Both the position numbers and the translations under genes were made by a program. A stretch of DNA of 62,774 nt from CAYRHJ01 sp964424105 (GTDB taxonomy: Bacteria > Planctomycetota > Phycisphaerae > UBA1845), in contig CAYRHJ010000029.1 in NCBI GenBank assembly GCA_964424105.1, forward strand, positions 1 to 62,774, given 5' to 3'. This document shows, one piece after another, positions 38,944 through 47,311 of this stretch. The notes under the pieces were generated by a model. The model worked only from the letters and a program-made list of their open reading frames with translations. It was not told where the DNA came from and ran no database searches. The stretch's first letter is position 1; the number at the start of each line of letters is the position of its first letter.

Positions 38944-39399
38944 ATGGCCAACGCGGAAATACACGTCATCGGTCCCAACGAGCACGAGCTTTTGGCGACG
39001 TTGTACAATCAGGTTCTGCGTCCCCCGGTTGAGGCTGGTTTCTTCAAAAGGCGCTTCGAGGGTCGGCGAGACACGATGGCATTGATCGCCGATCTTGAAA
39101 AAGTGCCGGTGGGGTTTCTGACGGGATACGAACTCCGTCCTTCCACCTACTACCTGTGGCTGTGTGGCGTGTTGCCCGACGCGAGAAGACTGGGTGTGGC
39201 TTCGCAGCTCATGCAGGCCGCCCAGATGCGTGTCGCGGAACGGGGTTACGAGATGATGCGTTTTGAGTGCCTGAACCAAGCCCGCCCCATGCTGCACGTG
39301 GCCATCCGCGACGGATTCGACATTGTGGGCATACGCTGGGACGCTCGCAACCTTACCAATCTCGTGATCTTCGAAAAAGTCTTGGCGGAACTGCGCTAA
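38944..39399 (+). CDS. GNAT family N-acetyltransferase
   Basis: 151 residues. Acetyl-CoA-binding motif A is seen in YLWLCGVLPDARRLGVASQL (R/Q-x-x-G-x-A form), with strand beta-4 preceding it (VGFLTGYEL) and the RPMLHVAIRDGFDIVGI end common to the family. The acceptor, protein or small molecule, cannot be told. The start lies immediately after the repeat cluster. Confidence 0.85.
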   Translation: MANAEIHVIGPNEHELLATLYNQVLRPPVEAGFFKRRFEGRRDTMALIADLEKVPVGFLTGYELRPSTYYLWLCGVLPDARRLGVASQLMQAAQMRVAERGYEMMRFECLNQARPMLHVAIRDGFDIVGIRWDARNLTNLVIFEKVLAELR

Positions 39400-39697
39400 T
39401 GAATCGATTCAGGTCAGTCGGCGGGCCGTCGGGATGGGCGAGGCTCCTGCCGGCCCGAATTTCGCCAAACGGATGAAACACGGGATCGCCAGACCGCCAT
39501 CCGCATCGCATCGCACCCCCTAGTGTTGTTAGTCATGCAGTTTGCATCTTATCAGAGCCGCGACCGTCAGGGAGCGGTGTTAAGGCCAATCCGTTTCAAC
39601 CGCGTCATCGCCGTTTCAAGAGTTGCGACAATTCAGACCCAATACACCAAGACATAATCTATGCCGCGGCAGAAAATCGTCCGATATAGGCGGGTGA
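39400..39697. other. Intergenic, holds dispersed repeat D
   Basis: The only recognisable feature is the D plus family C repeat at 39520-39577 (CTAGTGTTGTTAGTC...GCATCTTATCAGAGCCGCGA...). No gene seen. Confidence 0.6.
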
Positions 39698-41635
39698 ATG
39701 TCTGCGCCACTGCCCCCATCATTGGCTCGCCTGTTTGAGATCGTCGCCGCTTCGGACAATCTCGCCGCGGACGATGCCTTCGTGGCTGCGATCCCGCACC
39801 TCGATTCCACCGCCCGGATCGTCGCCCTCGACCTGCTGATCCGCAGGAATAAGCCATGGGGACTGTCAGCCCTTGTCGCGGGGTACATGGGCTACGATGA
39901 AGGGCTTCGCGCCGCCATCGTCGAGCGTGTTTCGCATTTGGCGGAGGCGACCCGCCATTGCATCGCATCCAACACGCCGGACACTCGCTTGTCGGCCATC
40001 GAGTTGATTCGTGCGGCCAGGGATTGCGGATTGTGTTACCTGCTGGCAGGTTCCTTGACTCGAAGCTGCCCCAAAACGACTGCGGCGGCTGCGGCTGCCA
40101 TCCTGGAAATGGCCGAATTCGTCATCGCGGATGGAACCGGCGGGGCGTCCAATTCGGACGCGCCCTGCAAACGCCAGAAGCACGCACGTCAACTTGCGGA
40201 TGCATTGACGATCGCGTTGGACGCCTGGCCCGCGCATTTTCGCGGCGAGGTGGTGACGGCCTCGTTGTGGCTTGCGGACGTGACGGAAACGGTGTTGCTG
40301 GGCAAGGCGGGCATTCCGAAAAGCAGGCTGTCCCGGGCCATCGCTGAATCTTTGCGGGCGAATTCGGACGCGCGCACCGCGGGTTTCGCGTTGCGGGCGT
40401 TGCGATCCAACGAATTGCGCACCGTCGCCGCCCGAGAAATCGCAACGCACAAGCATAGTGAGTACGCCGATCGCTTGCTAGATGAATCCTGGTTGACATT
40501 GGACCCGGAAGTCGCCAAATCCTGTGCCTGGATTCGATCGCTTCCCTGGGCGGCCAATGAATCGAATTATTTGTCGCGTTTGACAGGCCGACGTGCTCGA
40601 CAGGCCGTGCGGTTGATCGCCCTGAGCGGTCTGCCCCAGGAAACCAAGCTTCGCCTGTTCGAACGGTTCATGACATCCGGCTCGCCGGAGTTAAGGCTGA
40701 GCGCGTTGCAGCGTGTTATCGATGTCCCCCATTCGGATGCGACGCAATGCCTGGAACGTATCGCCACGCTCGCGGAGGACCCATTGTCGAGCATCGCGGC
40801 CCATGAATGCTTTCGACGTGATCCCAGCCGAGAACGTGCGAATATGCGGGAATCCAGGCCACAACCATCAACATCACCATCGCCATCACCATCACGATCA
40901 ACATCACCATCACCCCCAGCGTCGTCCACGCATGAATTCGATGATGCATGGGAGCGTTTTGACGAAATGGATGATGATCGTCGGGGGCGATATTTGTCAC
41001 AACTGGTGGATCATTGGCCGTCGTCGCGAACCCACATCGTTCGGAAACTCGACAGCGAGACCCCGGCGGATCGGCTGACAGCCTTGCGAATCATTCGGGC
41101 CATCGACAAGACCGGCGATTTCGACCAACGCGTCTACGCCTTGTCACACGATTCCAATGAACGCGTGCGGAGCCAAGCCGTTTCCATGCTTTCGGACATC
41201 GAAGGTCCCACGGCTATGCGAATCCTGCGACACGCCCTGAATGATCCCGATGCACGCGTTCAGGCCAACGCCATCGAAGGCATCAGCTCCTTGATGAAAG
41301 ATCTCGACGATTGCGATTTGAGCGCCAAGCTATCCGCCGGTGACAACCGCGTGCGAGCCAACGCCATCAAGACCCTGGTTGGTCAACGTGTGCGGGATGC
41401 GGCTGTCGCGCTCATTCACATGCTCGGCCATGATTTACCCACGCACCGACTGAGCGCCTTGTGGGTTGTCGAGCAACTGCAATTGAACACGCTGGAACCG
41501 CGTATCCGAAAAATCGCCGAGTTGGACCCTGATAAACGAGTTCGGGACCGGGCGATTGCGGTGTTGGACAGAATGAACCAAGGATTCGCACAACCCGCGC
41601 AAATCGTGGAACACACAGCGGAGACATCGCCATGA
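39698..41635 (+). CDS. HEAT-repeat protein with Ser/Pro-rich linker
   Basis: 645 residues, no signal peptide. The first 390 residues are a helical array with degenerate HEAT-like units; residues about 385-410 are a low-complexity Ser/Pro/Thr linker encoded by a CATCACCATCGCCATCACC-type simple repeat; the C-terminal 220 residues have clearer HEAT/PBS-lyase-like repeats (SQAVSMLSDIEGPTAMRIL, VQANAIEGISSLM, VRANAIKTLVGQ). Probably a protein-binding scaffold. Its stop overlaps the next gene's start as ATGA, so the two are co-translated. Confidence 0.75.
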   Translation: MSAPLPPSLARLFEIVAASDNLAADDAFVAAIPHLDSTARIVALDLLIRRNKPWGLSALVAGYMGYDEGLRAAIVERVSHLAEATRHCIASNTPDTRLSAIELIRAARDCGLCYLLAGSLTRSCPKTTAAAAAAILEMAEFVIADGTGGASNSDAPCKRQKHARQLADALTIALDAWPAHFRGEVVTASLWLADVTETVLLGKAGIPKSRLSRAIAESLRANSDARTAGFALRALRSNELRTVAAREIATHKHSEYADRLLDESWLTLDPEVAKSCAWIRSLPWAANESNYLSRLTGRRARQAVRLIALSGLPQETKLRLFERFMTSGSPELRLSALQRVIDVPHSDATQCLERIATLAEDPLSSIAAHECFRRDPSRERANMRESRPQPSTSPSPSPSRSTSPSPPASSTHEFDDAWERFDEMDDDRRGRYLSQLVDHWPSSRTHIVRKLDSETPADRLTALRIIRAIDKTGDFDQRVYALSHDSNERVRSQAVSMLSDIEGPTAMRILRHALNDPDARVQANAIEGISSLMKDLDDCDLSAKLSAGDNRVRANAIKTLVGQRVRDAAVALIHMLGHDLPTHRLSALWVVEQLQLNTLEPRIRKIAELDPDKRVRDRAIAVLDRMNQGFAQPAQIVEHTAETSP

Positions 41636-42135
41636 ACCTCGCAGCCCTGGCGCCGTGGGAGGCCATCCAACGGCAATTCGAACGGGGCGGGTCCATCTGG
41701 CTGGGCGCCCTGACGTTGATCATCATCATGCTGGTACTGGGGCTGTTGTATTGGTTCCAGCAAGTGCAAATGAAACGCAGCGGCCAAACGTCCGTCAATG
41801 ACCCCCAAAAGCTTTTCAAGTCGGTGATGCGGCAGATCGAACTGACCGTAGTTCAGCGAGATCGGCTTCGAAACCTGGCTGGGCAATCCGCCTTGAAACA
41901 TCCCACGACGCTCCTGATCTGCCCGGCCATTTTTGCACAACACGCGAGGCGAGCGATTGGGCAGGTCCAGCGGTCGGGAAAAGATGCTGAACCATCCGTT
42001 CAATCCCTTCGATCGCTGTGTGAGAAGCTTTTTGGCACGGACCTGGATTCGATCACGTCGGAAATCGATGCGCAAACCGCCGACCCCGAAACCTGTGACA
42101 GCGCCCGACCACGTCAGGCCCGCGTGGATACCTGA
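41632..42135 (+). CDS. Single-pass membrane protein of unknown function, coupled to the HEAT protein
   Basis: 167 residues. One hydrophobic helix (SIWLGALTLIIIMLVLGLLY, about residues 21-40) after a short N-terminal part, then a basic-rich cytoplasmic or periplasmic region (DPQKLFKSVMRQIELTVVQR..., LICPAIFAQHARRAI). No family recognised. The 4 bp ATGA overlap with the HEAT-repeat gene implies equal, joint synthesis and probably a complex at the inner membrane. Confidence 0.65.
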   Translation: MNLAALAPWEAIQRQFERGGSIWLGALTLIIIMLVLGLLYWFQQVQMKRSGQTSVNDPQKLFKSVMRQIELTVVQRDRLRNLAGQSALKHPTTLLICPAIFAQHARRAIGQVQRSGKDAEPSVQSLRSLCEKLFGTDLDSITSEIDAQTADPETCDSARPRQARVDT

Positions 42136-42564
42136 TCGAAATCGTATCTTAACGGAGCCGCGACCGTCAGGAAGCGGACGCACTGTATCGACTTCCGATC
42201 TTCCCGATCGCGATTTCATAAGTTGCGACAAAAAGAATTACCTACACTGGCGTTGAACCAGTCTGAAGGTCATAGGCGGGTGGCCCACCTCCTTTGGAGG
42301 TGGGGGAGCCGATGACTCTCGTTCCCCATCATGCCCCCATTTCACCAACCCGTTCCCGAGCCGCGAGCGCGAAGCGAGCGGTCTTTTCTTCCAACCTCAT
42401 CCCCTCTTAACGGAGCCGCGACCGTCAGGGATCGGAATCTCGTTGGTTTCCGCCTCGATCGCATTAATCAAGATATTCGAAACTCAATAGAAGAGATATG
42501 TGCAAACACCCATCGGTGCTGTCACTCGCGCTCCAGACAGACAGTCAAATTTCGGCACGCGAAT
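42136..42564. repeat. Repeat-rich intergenic region (families A and C)
   Basis: Family C copies at about 42153, 42357 and 42413 and one family A hairpin at 42278-42315 (GGGTGGCCCACCTCC-TTT-GGAGGTGGG...GATGA). The family A copy is preceded by GTCTGAAGGTCATAG, which is also found at 44972-44986, so flanking sequence has been copied as well. No gene. Confidence 0.75.
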
Positions 42565-44286
42565 TCAAGATTTTGGCTGCGGTGTCAACTCGTCGAACAT
42601 GCGTCGTGCGGTTGCGATGGACTCCTCCGGCGAAACTTCCCGCACTTCATCCGACGAGCGAAGCTTGAATTCCACGACGCCTCGATCCAAACCGCGCCGG
42701 CCGACGGTCACCCGAATCGGAATGCCGATCAAGTCCGCGTCCTTGAATTTATGCCCCGGCCGGGCGTCGCGATCATCCAACAAGACGTCGATCCCTTGCG
42801 ATTCCAACACGTCGTGTATTCGGGTCGCAGTGGCCATGACCTGTTCATCACGCACGTCCAGCGCGCAGATGTGCACGCTGTACGGTGCCAGCGAGATAGG
42901 CCAAATGATGCCGTCGTCGTCATGGAACGACTCGATAGCCGCGGCGATGATTCGATTCAATCCCATCCCGTAACAGCCCATGATGAATGGCTGGGTTTTG
43001 CCGTTGGCGTCCAGAAACGTCGCGTGCATGGAATCCGAATACTTGGTTCCAAGCTTGAATACGTGACCTACCTCGATGCATTTTTCAAAAATCAACGACG
43101 AGCCGTCCGCAGCCAAGTCACCCGCTACGGCGTAGCGAATGTCGGCGGACTCCTTGATCGGAAAGTCGCGACCCGGATTGACGCCCGTCAAATGATGATC
43201 CGTCTTGTTCGCACCCGTCACCGCGTTGTGCATGACCGTGACAGCCTGGTCGGCGATGATGCGTGCCTCCAACTTCACGGGACCCGCAAACCCCACTTCC
43301 GCGTGGGTCAGCGTCCTGATCTGTTCCGGTGTGGCGGGTGCCAATCCACTGGCATTCGCAACGCGGCGCAGTTTCGATTCATTGACTTCATGATCGCCGC
43401 GGACCAGCGCTACCAGCAGGCCGGCGTTTGACTGGTAAATGATGGACTTGATCATGTCCGCAGGCGCACACTTCAAAAACCGCGATACCTGCTCGATGGT
43501 CGTCAATCCGGGCGTGTGCACCTCCGCCAAGTCAGCCATCGCGTCGCATCCAGCATCCGGCAGCGCATGGCACATGGCCCGCTCGACATTGGCGGCGTAG
43601 GAGCCGTTTTCCGACCGTACCAGGTAATCCTCGCCCGCGTCCGTCAAAACCATAAACTCGTGCGATGCATCGCCGCCGATAGGCCCGGACTCCGCCTCCA
43701 CCGGCGTGTACGGCAGACCGCAACGCTCCAGAATCCGACTGTAGGCCCGGTACATCTTCTGATAACTCGCGTCCAAGCCGGCTTTATCGACGTCGAACGA
43801 ATAGGCATCCTTCATCAAAAATTCACGCGTTCGCAACACCCCGCTCTTGGGCCGAGGTTCGTCGCGAAACTTCGTCTGTATCTGGTAAAAATTCACCGGC
43901 AGTTGCTTGTAGCTGTTGAGGAACGTCCGCGCGATCTCGGTGATGACTTCTTCATGCGTCGGACCCAGCACGATGCCCTTCCGCCACGGTTGATCCGGCA
44001 GGTGGATCAGCGTCGAACCCATCGCCTCCACCCGGCCCGTCTCCTCCCACAGCTCCACCGGATGCATCGCGGGCATGTGCAACTCGATCGCACCGGCTGC
44101 GTTCATCTCCTCACGGACGATGGCCACGGCCTTTTGCAACGTGCGATAACCCAGCGGCAGATACGAATACGCGCCGGCCACCACTTGACGCAGCATCCCC
44201 GAGCGGATCATCAGGCGATGCGAGGGCACGGTGGCGTCGTGCGGCGTCTCTTTCGTCGTCGGAATGAAATATCGGGTCCATAGCAT
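42565..44286 (-). CDS. proS: Prolyl-tRNA synthetase, bacterial type
   Basis: 573 residues, starting MLWTRYFIPTTKETP at 44286 (a more upstream ATG at 44322 adds 12 non-typical residues). Class II synthetase: motif 1 region LRQVVAGAYSYLPLGYR, motif 2 TKFRDEPRPKSGVLRTREF, motif 3 GCYGMGLNRIIAA; between 2 and 3 an editing (INS) domain with the YbaK-like core, and a C-terminal anticodon-binding domain (LDDRDARPGHKFKDADLIG). Charges tRNA-Pro. Its upstream leader holds a 64 bp-period tandem duplication. Confidence 0.95.
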   Translation of the reverse strand: MLWTRYFIPTTKETPHDATVPSHRLMIRSGMLRQVVAGAYSYLPLGYRTLQKAVAIVREEMNAAGAIELHMPAMHPVELWEETGRVEAMGSTLIHLPDQPWRKGIVLGPTHEEVITEIARTFLNSYKQLPVNFYQIQTKFRDEPRPKSGVLRTREFLMKDAYSFDVDKAGLDASYQKMYRAYSRILERCGLPYTPVEAESGPIGGDASHEFMVLTDAGEDYLVRSENGSYAANVERAMCHALPDAGCDAMADLAEVHTPGLTTIEQVSRFLKCAPADMIKSIIYQSNAGLLVALVRGDHEVNESKLRRVANASGLAPATPEQIRTLTHAEVGFAGPVKLEARIIADQAVTVMHNAVTGANKTDHHLTGVNPGRDFPIKESADIRYAVAGDLAADGSSLIFEKCIEVGHVFKLGTKYSDSMHATFLDANGKTQPFIMGCYGMGLNRIIAAAIESFHDDDGIIWPISLAPYSVHICALDVRDEQVMATATRIHDVLESQGIDVLLDDRDARPGHKFKDADLIGIPIRVTVGRRGLDRGVVEFKLRSSDEVREVSPEESIATARRMFDELTPQPKS

Positions 44287-44338
44287 GCGGGCACCAATAT
44301 CGGCTTCGGCGCGTTTATGCAAGCGACGATGTCAATTC

Positions 44339-44464
44339 GAATCGTCTACCCATCTCCTGCCCGTAACAGATGCGATTTCCGATCGCTCGTGCATGACCCC
44401 TTGAATCGTCTACCCATTTCTTGCCCGTAACAGAAGTGATTCCCGATCGCTCGTTCATGACCCC
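44339..44464 (-). repeat. Tandem duplication, 64 bp period, in the proS leader
   Basis: GAATCGTCTACCCAT...CATGACCCC: unit 1 at 44339-44400 and unit 2 at 44403-44464, both 62 bp with a two-base spacer and about seven substitutions. It lies 53-178 bp upstream of the proS start on the transcribed side. It could be two copies of an operator or a leader structure. Confidence 0.8.
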
Positions 44465-44643
44465 GCGTTCGATCCAGACGGCAGGGTCTTTCAATTTTCG
44501 GAATCGCCCACAACAGAGCCGCGACCCTGGACGCGACCAAGGCGGGAGCGTCCAGTATGGCAAACGGACGACGCAGTCCATGGCACTCGAACCGCGCCGC
44601 TCCTGCCAGAGACCACCTATTCAGGGAGCGGTCTTCTGCATGG

Positions 44644-44764
44644 GTGGCCCACCTCCTTGGGTGGCCCACCTCCTTGGGTGGCCCACCTCCTTGGGTGGCC
44701 CACCTCCTTGGGTGGCCCACCTCCTTGGGTGGCCCACCTCCTTTGGAGGTGGGGGAGCCGATGA
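44644..44764 (+). repeat. Six 17-mers ending in a family A hairpin
   Basis: GTGGCCCACCTCCTTGG repeats at 44644, 44661, 44678, 44695, 44712 and 44729; the last copy continues as CCCACCTCCTTTGGAGGTGGG and GGAGCCGATGA, a complete family A element (44727-44764). Each unit carries CACCTCCTT. The block lies 280 bp upstream of the cardiolipin synthase start; the rest of 44465-45042 holds family C (44515, 44816) and family B (44850) copies and no gene. Confidence 0.9.
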
Positions 44765-45042
44765 TTTGGCCGGGTTTCACCTGCCTCTTTCCAGTCACGC
44801 GATCAAGCCATTCACGAGCCGCGAGCGCCAAGCGAGCGGTCCCCCGCATCCGTCATTCCGGCGAACGCCGGGGTCCAGCGCGTAGACGACGTGGCCCATT
44901 GCCGGATGTTCAATGGTCCATGCTCCGAAAGGTAATTCCAGCCTGGAACTGGCGTGGAACCTGTCTGAAGGTCATAGTGCCGACAACATCCGCATGGACC
45001 GATCTTCATTTCCATACGGATGTCGCCGGAGCGATCAACTTC

Positions 45043-46506
45043 ATGAATGGGCTGTTCAGCATAACGACCAATCTTTACACGTCCCTCGTGGTCGCGGTCG
45101 TGTTCGTCTGGCTGTCGCTGGGCGGGGTAGCCGCCGCCCACGCCATCATGTTCAAGCGAGATCCGCGGGCTTCCGTCATTTGGGTCATTGTCAGCTTCAC
45201 CGTTCCTTTCGTCGGCCCCTGGATGTACTGGGGATTCGGCATCAATCGCATCCGCCGACGGGCCATCAGACACAAGTCCCGCCGAATCCAGCCGCTGACG
45301 CTCCCGCGGGTGGTGACCCTGCATCCCGACATCCCTTCCGAACACGATGCCGTCGCCCATCTTCGAGATCTTTTCACGCTCGCCGATCGCGTCACCGAGA
45401 TGCCCATGCTGGGCGGCAACACTGTCGAACCGTTGTACAACGGCGAAGAAGCCTACCCCGCGATGTTGGACGCCATCCGCTCCGCGTCGAAATCCGTCAC
45501 GCTGGCCAGTTACATTTTCGATTGGGATGCCGTCGGAATGGAATTCACGGACGCACTGGGGGACGCCGCCCGCCGTGGGATATCCGTGCATGTACTCCTG
45601 GACGGGATCGGCGCGGTGCAGGCCTTTTCACGAGTCGGTCGTCGCCTGATCAAGTCCGGCGCGGAGGTTTCCGCCTTCTTCCCCCTCCGCTTTCCGCTGG
45701 GTCGCCTGCGTTTGAATCTCCGCAATCATCGCAAAATACTCGTCGTTGACGGGCATACGGGGTTTACCGGCGGCATGAACATTTCCAACAAACACTACGC
45801 CAACCGAAGCGCGCCAGATCGCGTCAGCGACATTCATTTCAAGATCACAGGGCCCGTCGTCGCCGAATTGCAACATGCTTTCGCGGACGATTGGCACCTC
45901 GCCACGGATCAGACCCTTGATGGCCAAAACTATTACCCGTCCATCGAACCCGCAGGCCAGGCGCTCTGCCGGGGCATCAGTAGCGGACCGGATGAAAATA
46001 TCGGAAAAATCCACTGGATCATCCAAGGGGCGCTGAGCGCCGCCCGCCACACCGTCCATGTGGTAACCCCCTATTTCATCCCCAGCCGGGCGCTCCTAGC
46101 CTCCATGATCATCGCCGCCATGCGCGGCGTGAACGTTAATCTGTATCTGCCGTCCAACACCGAACCCCGTTTCATGCAATGGGCCGCCGACGCTTATCTT
46201 TGGGAGCTGCTGGAGCACGGGATTCACGTCTTCCGTCAGCCTCCGCCATTCGCCCACACCAAACTGCTTGTGGTTGACGCACGCTGGCTGCTGTTCGGCT
46301 CCGCCAATCTCGACGTGCGCAGTTTTCGCCTAAACTTCGAATTCAACGTCGAAGCCTACAATTCCGAACTAGGCCAACTGCTCGACCGTGGGCTTACCGA
46401 CCTGCAAGACCGCTCCCGCAGAATCACGCTCGATGAAATTGATGCCCGGCCCATCCCCCGGCGATTACGCGACGGACTGGTCAAACTTTTTTCACCGTTT
46501 CTATGA
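45043..46506 (+). CDS. cls: Cardiolipin synthase-like phospholipase D protein
   Basis: About 487 residues, the usual ClsA length. Two N-terminal membrane helices (SLVVAVVFVWLSLGGVAAAH and VIWVIVSFTVPFVGPWMYWG), then two PLD domains with HxKxxxxD motifs: NHRKILVVDG near residue 228 and AHTKLLVVD near 404, each followed by the GG/GS segment (GFTGGMNIS, LFGSANLDVRSF). It makes cardiolipin from phosphatidylglycerol at the membrane. I prefer the ATG at 45043 (GGAG 11 bases upstream); the ATG at 44920 is in frame, and the frame extends further upstream only by translating the 17 bp repeat array. Confidence 0.9.
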   Translation: MNGLFSITTNLYTSLVVAVVFVWLSLGGVAAAHAIMFKRDPRASVIWVIVSFTVPFVGPWMYWGFGINRIRRRAIRHKSRRIQPLTLPRVVTLHPDIPSEHDAVAHLRDLFTLADRVTEMPMLGGNTVEPLYNGEEAYPAMLDAIRSASKSVTLASYIFDWDAVGMEFTDALGDAARRGISVHVLLDGIGAVQAFSRVGRRLIKSGAEVSAFFPLRFPLGRLRLNLRNHRKILVVDGHTGFTGGMNISNKHYANRSAPDRVSDIHFKITGPVVAELQHAFADDWHLATDQTLDGQNYYPSIEPAGQALCRGISSGPDENIGKIHWIIQGALSAARHTVHVVTPYFIPSRALLASMIIAAMRGVNVNLYLPSNTEPRFMQWAADAYLWELLEHGIHVFRQPPPFAHTKLLVVDARWLLFGSANLDVRSFRLNFEFNVEAYNSELGQLLDRGLTDLQDRSRRITLDEIDARPIPRRLRDGLVKLFSPFL

Positions 46507-46845
46507 AGACACCCTAACAAGACCGGCAGGCGACCGCCTTCTTTCAGAGCCGCGACCGCCTGCCCTTCTCGACGCGCAGCGTTGTCAAGGCCGACAGGCG
46601 ACCGCCTTCTTTCAGAGCCGCGACCGTCAGGGAGCGGAAACCTCGCCACAGAGACCGCTCCCTGACCAGGCTGTCGGAATAAACGTTCTTGCATACTTTG
46701 ACACCCCGTCGAACACCGTCACCCCGGCGCACGCCGGGGTCCAGACCATCGTCATCGCATGAAGTCCAGACGATTCCCCGGACGACAAACCACGCTGCGA
46801 TCGGTTGCATCGATCGGCGGTTTGCGGTGCAATGGAAATGAGCAG
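46507..46845. repeat. Family C and B repeats before the tRNA
   Basis: TTCTTTCAGAGCCGCGACCG occurs twice, at about 46539 and 46609, each preceded by GGCAGGCGACCGCC or GACAGGCGACCGCC: a local direct duplication with a 70 bp period. A family B palindrome (CACCCCGGCGCACGCCGGGG) lies at about 46721. No gene. Confidence 0.7.
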
Positions 46846-46918
46846 GGGCTCGTAGCTCAGTGGTTAGAGCTGTCGACTCATAATCGATCGGTCGCAGGTT
46901 CGAATCCTGCCGAGCCCA
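46846..46918 (+). tRNA. tRNA with CAU anticodon, probably Ile2 (lysidine type)
   Basis: 73 nt, folds as a full cloverleaf: acceptor GGGCTCG/CGAGCCC, D-arm GCTC-AGTGGTTA-GAGC, anticodon stem GTCGA/TCGAT with loop CTCATAA (anticodon CAT), T-arm GCAGG-TTCGAAT-CCTGC, discriminator A. CCA is not encoded. The anticodon arm and variable region (GACTCATAATCG, GGTCGC) resemble tRNA-Ile(CAU) more than elongator tRNA-Met; Met remains possible. Confidence 0.92.
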
Positions 46919-46978
46919 ATGTGTTGCGTGCCCATGGGTTTTCTGCCGCCTCTTTCCGACCCGCGACCGCCTGCATTC

Positions 46979-47043
46979 GTCATTCCGGCGCATGCCGGAA
47001 TCCAGAAGAATGTGGCGTGGACTCCCGCTTGCGCCGGAGTGAC
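46979..47043. repeat. Family B palindromes after the tRNA
   Basis: CATTCCGGCGCATGCCGGAA with CCAG, then CTTGCGCCGGAGTGACG. The 46919-47311 interval contains no gene I can support. Confidence 0.65.
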
Positions 47044-47311
47044 GATCGGAACGACCCCGCTCGCGTTTATCAACGCATTCAAATTTCACTAATTTTCCGA
47101 TTACCCATTCGACCCGTTTCCACTTGTTCCCATTTGATCGCCTGGTCCATCGTGAAACCAATGTCGTTGAAGTGTCCGCGCCGCTCCGGTCGATGGATCG
47201 TACGTTGACCCTTGCTGTTGCGACCGCTGGTTGGCGGGCGTACAAATTCCAGGACCATGGGATCGGCGCGACCGTCCATGCTCGGCTTGGGGTGACAGGG
47301 AGTAGTGCTGA

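Noticed and set aside
44287..44580. T-box leader for proS
   Set aside because: No T-box sequence (TGGNACCGCG) or terminator/antiterminator pair is seen; only the tandem duplication.
44557..45042. N-terminal extension of the cardiolipin synthase frame by about 160 residues
   Set aside because: It translates the 17 bp array (WVAHLLGWPTSLGGPP repeats) and other dispersed repeats; the conserved protein begins near 45043.
46864..47082. Minus-strand frame encoding IGLGRIRTCDRSIMSRQL
   Set aside because: This is a familiar artefact: the antisense of a tRNA gene read as protein.
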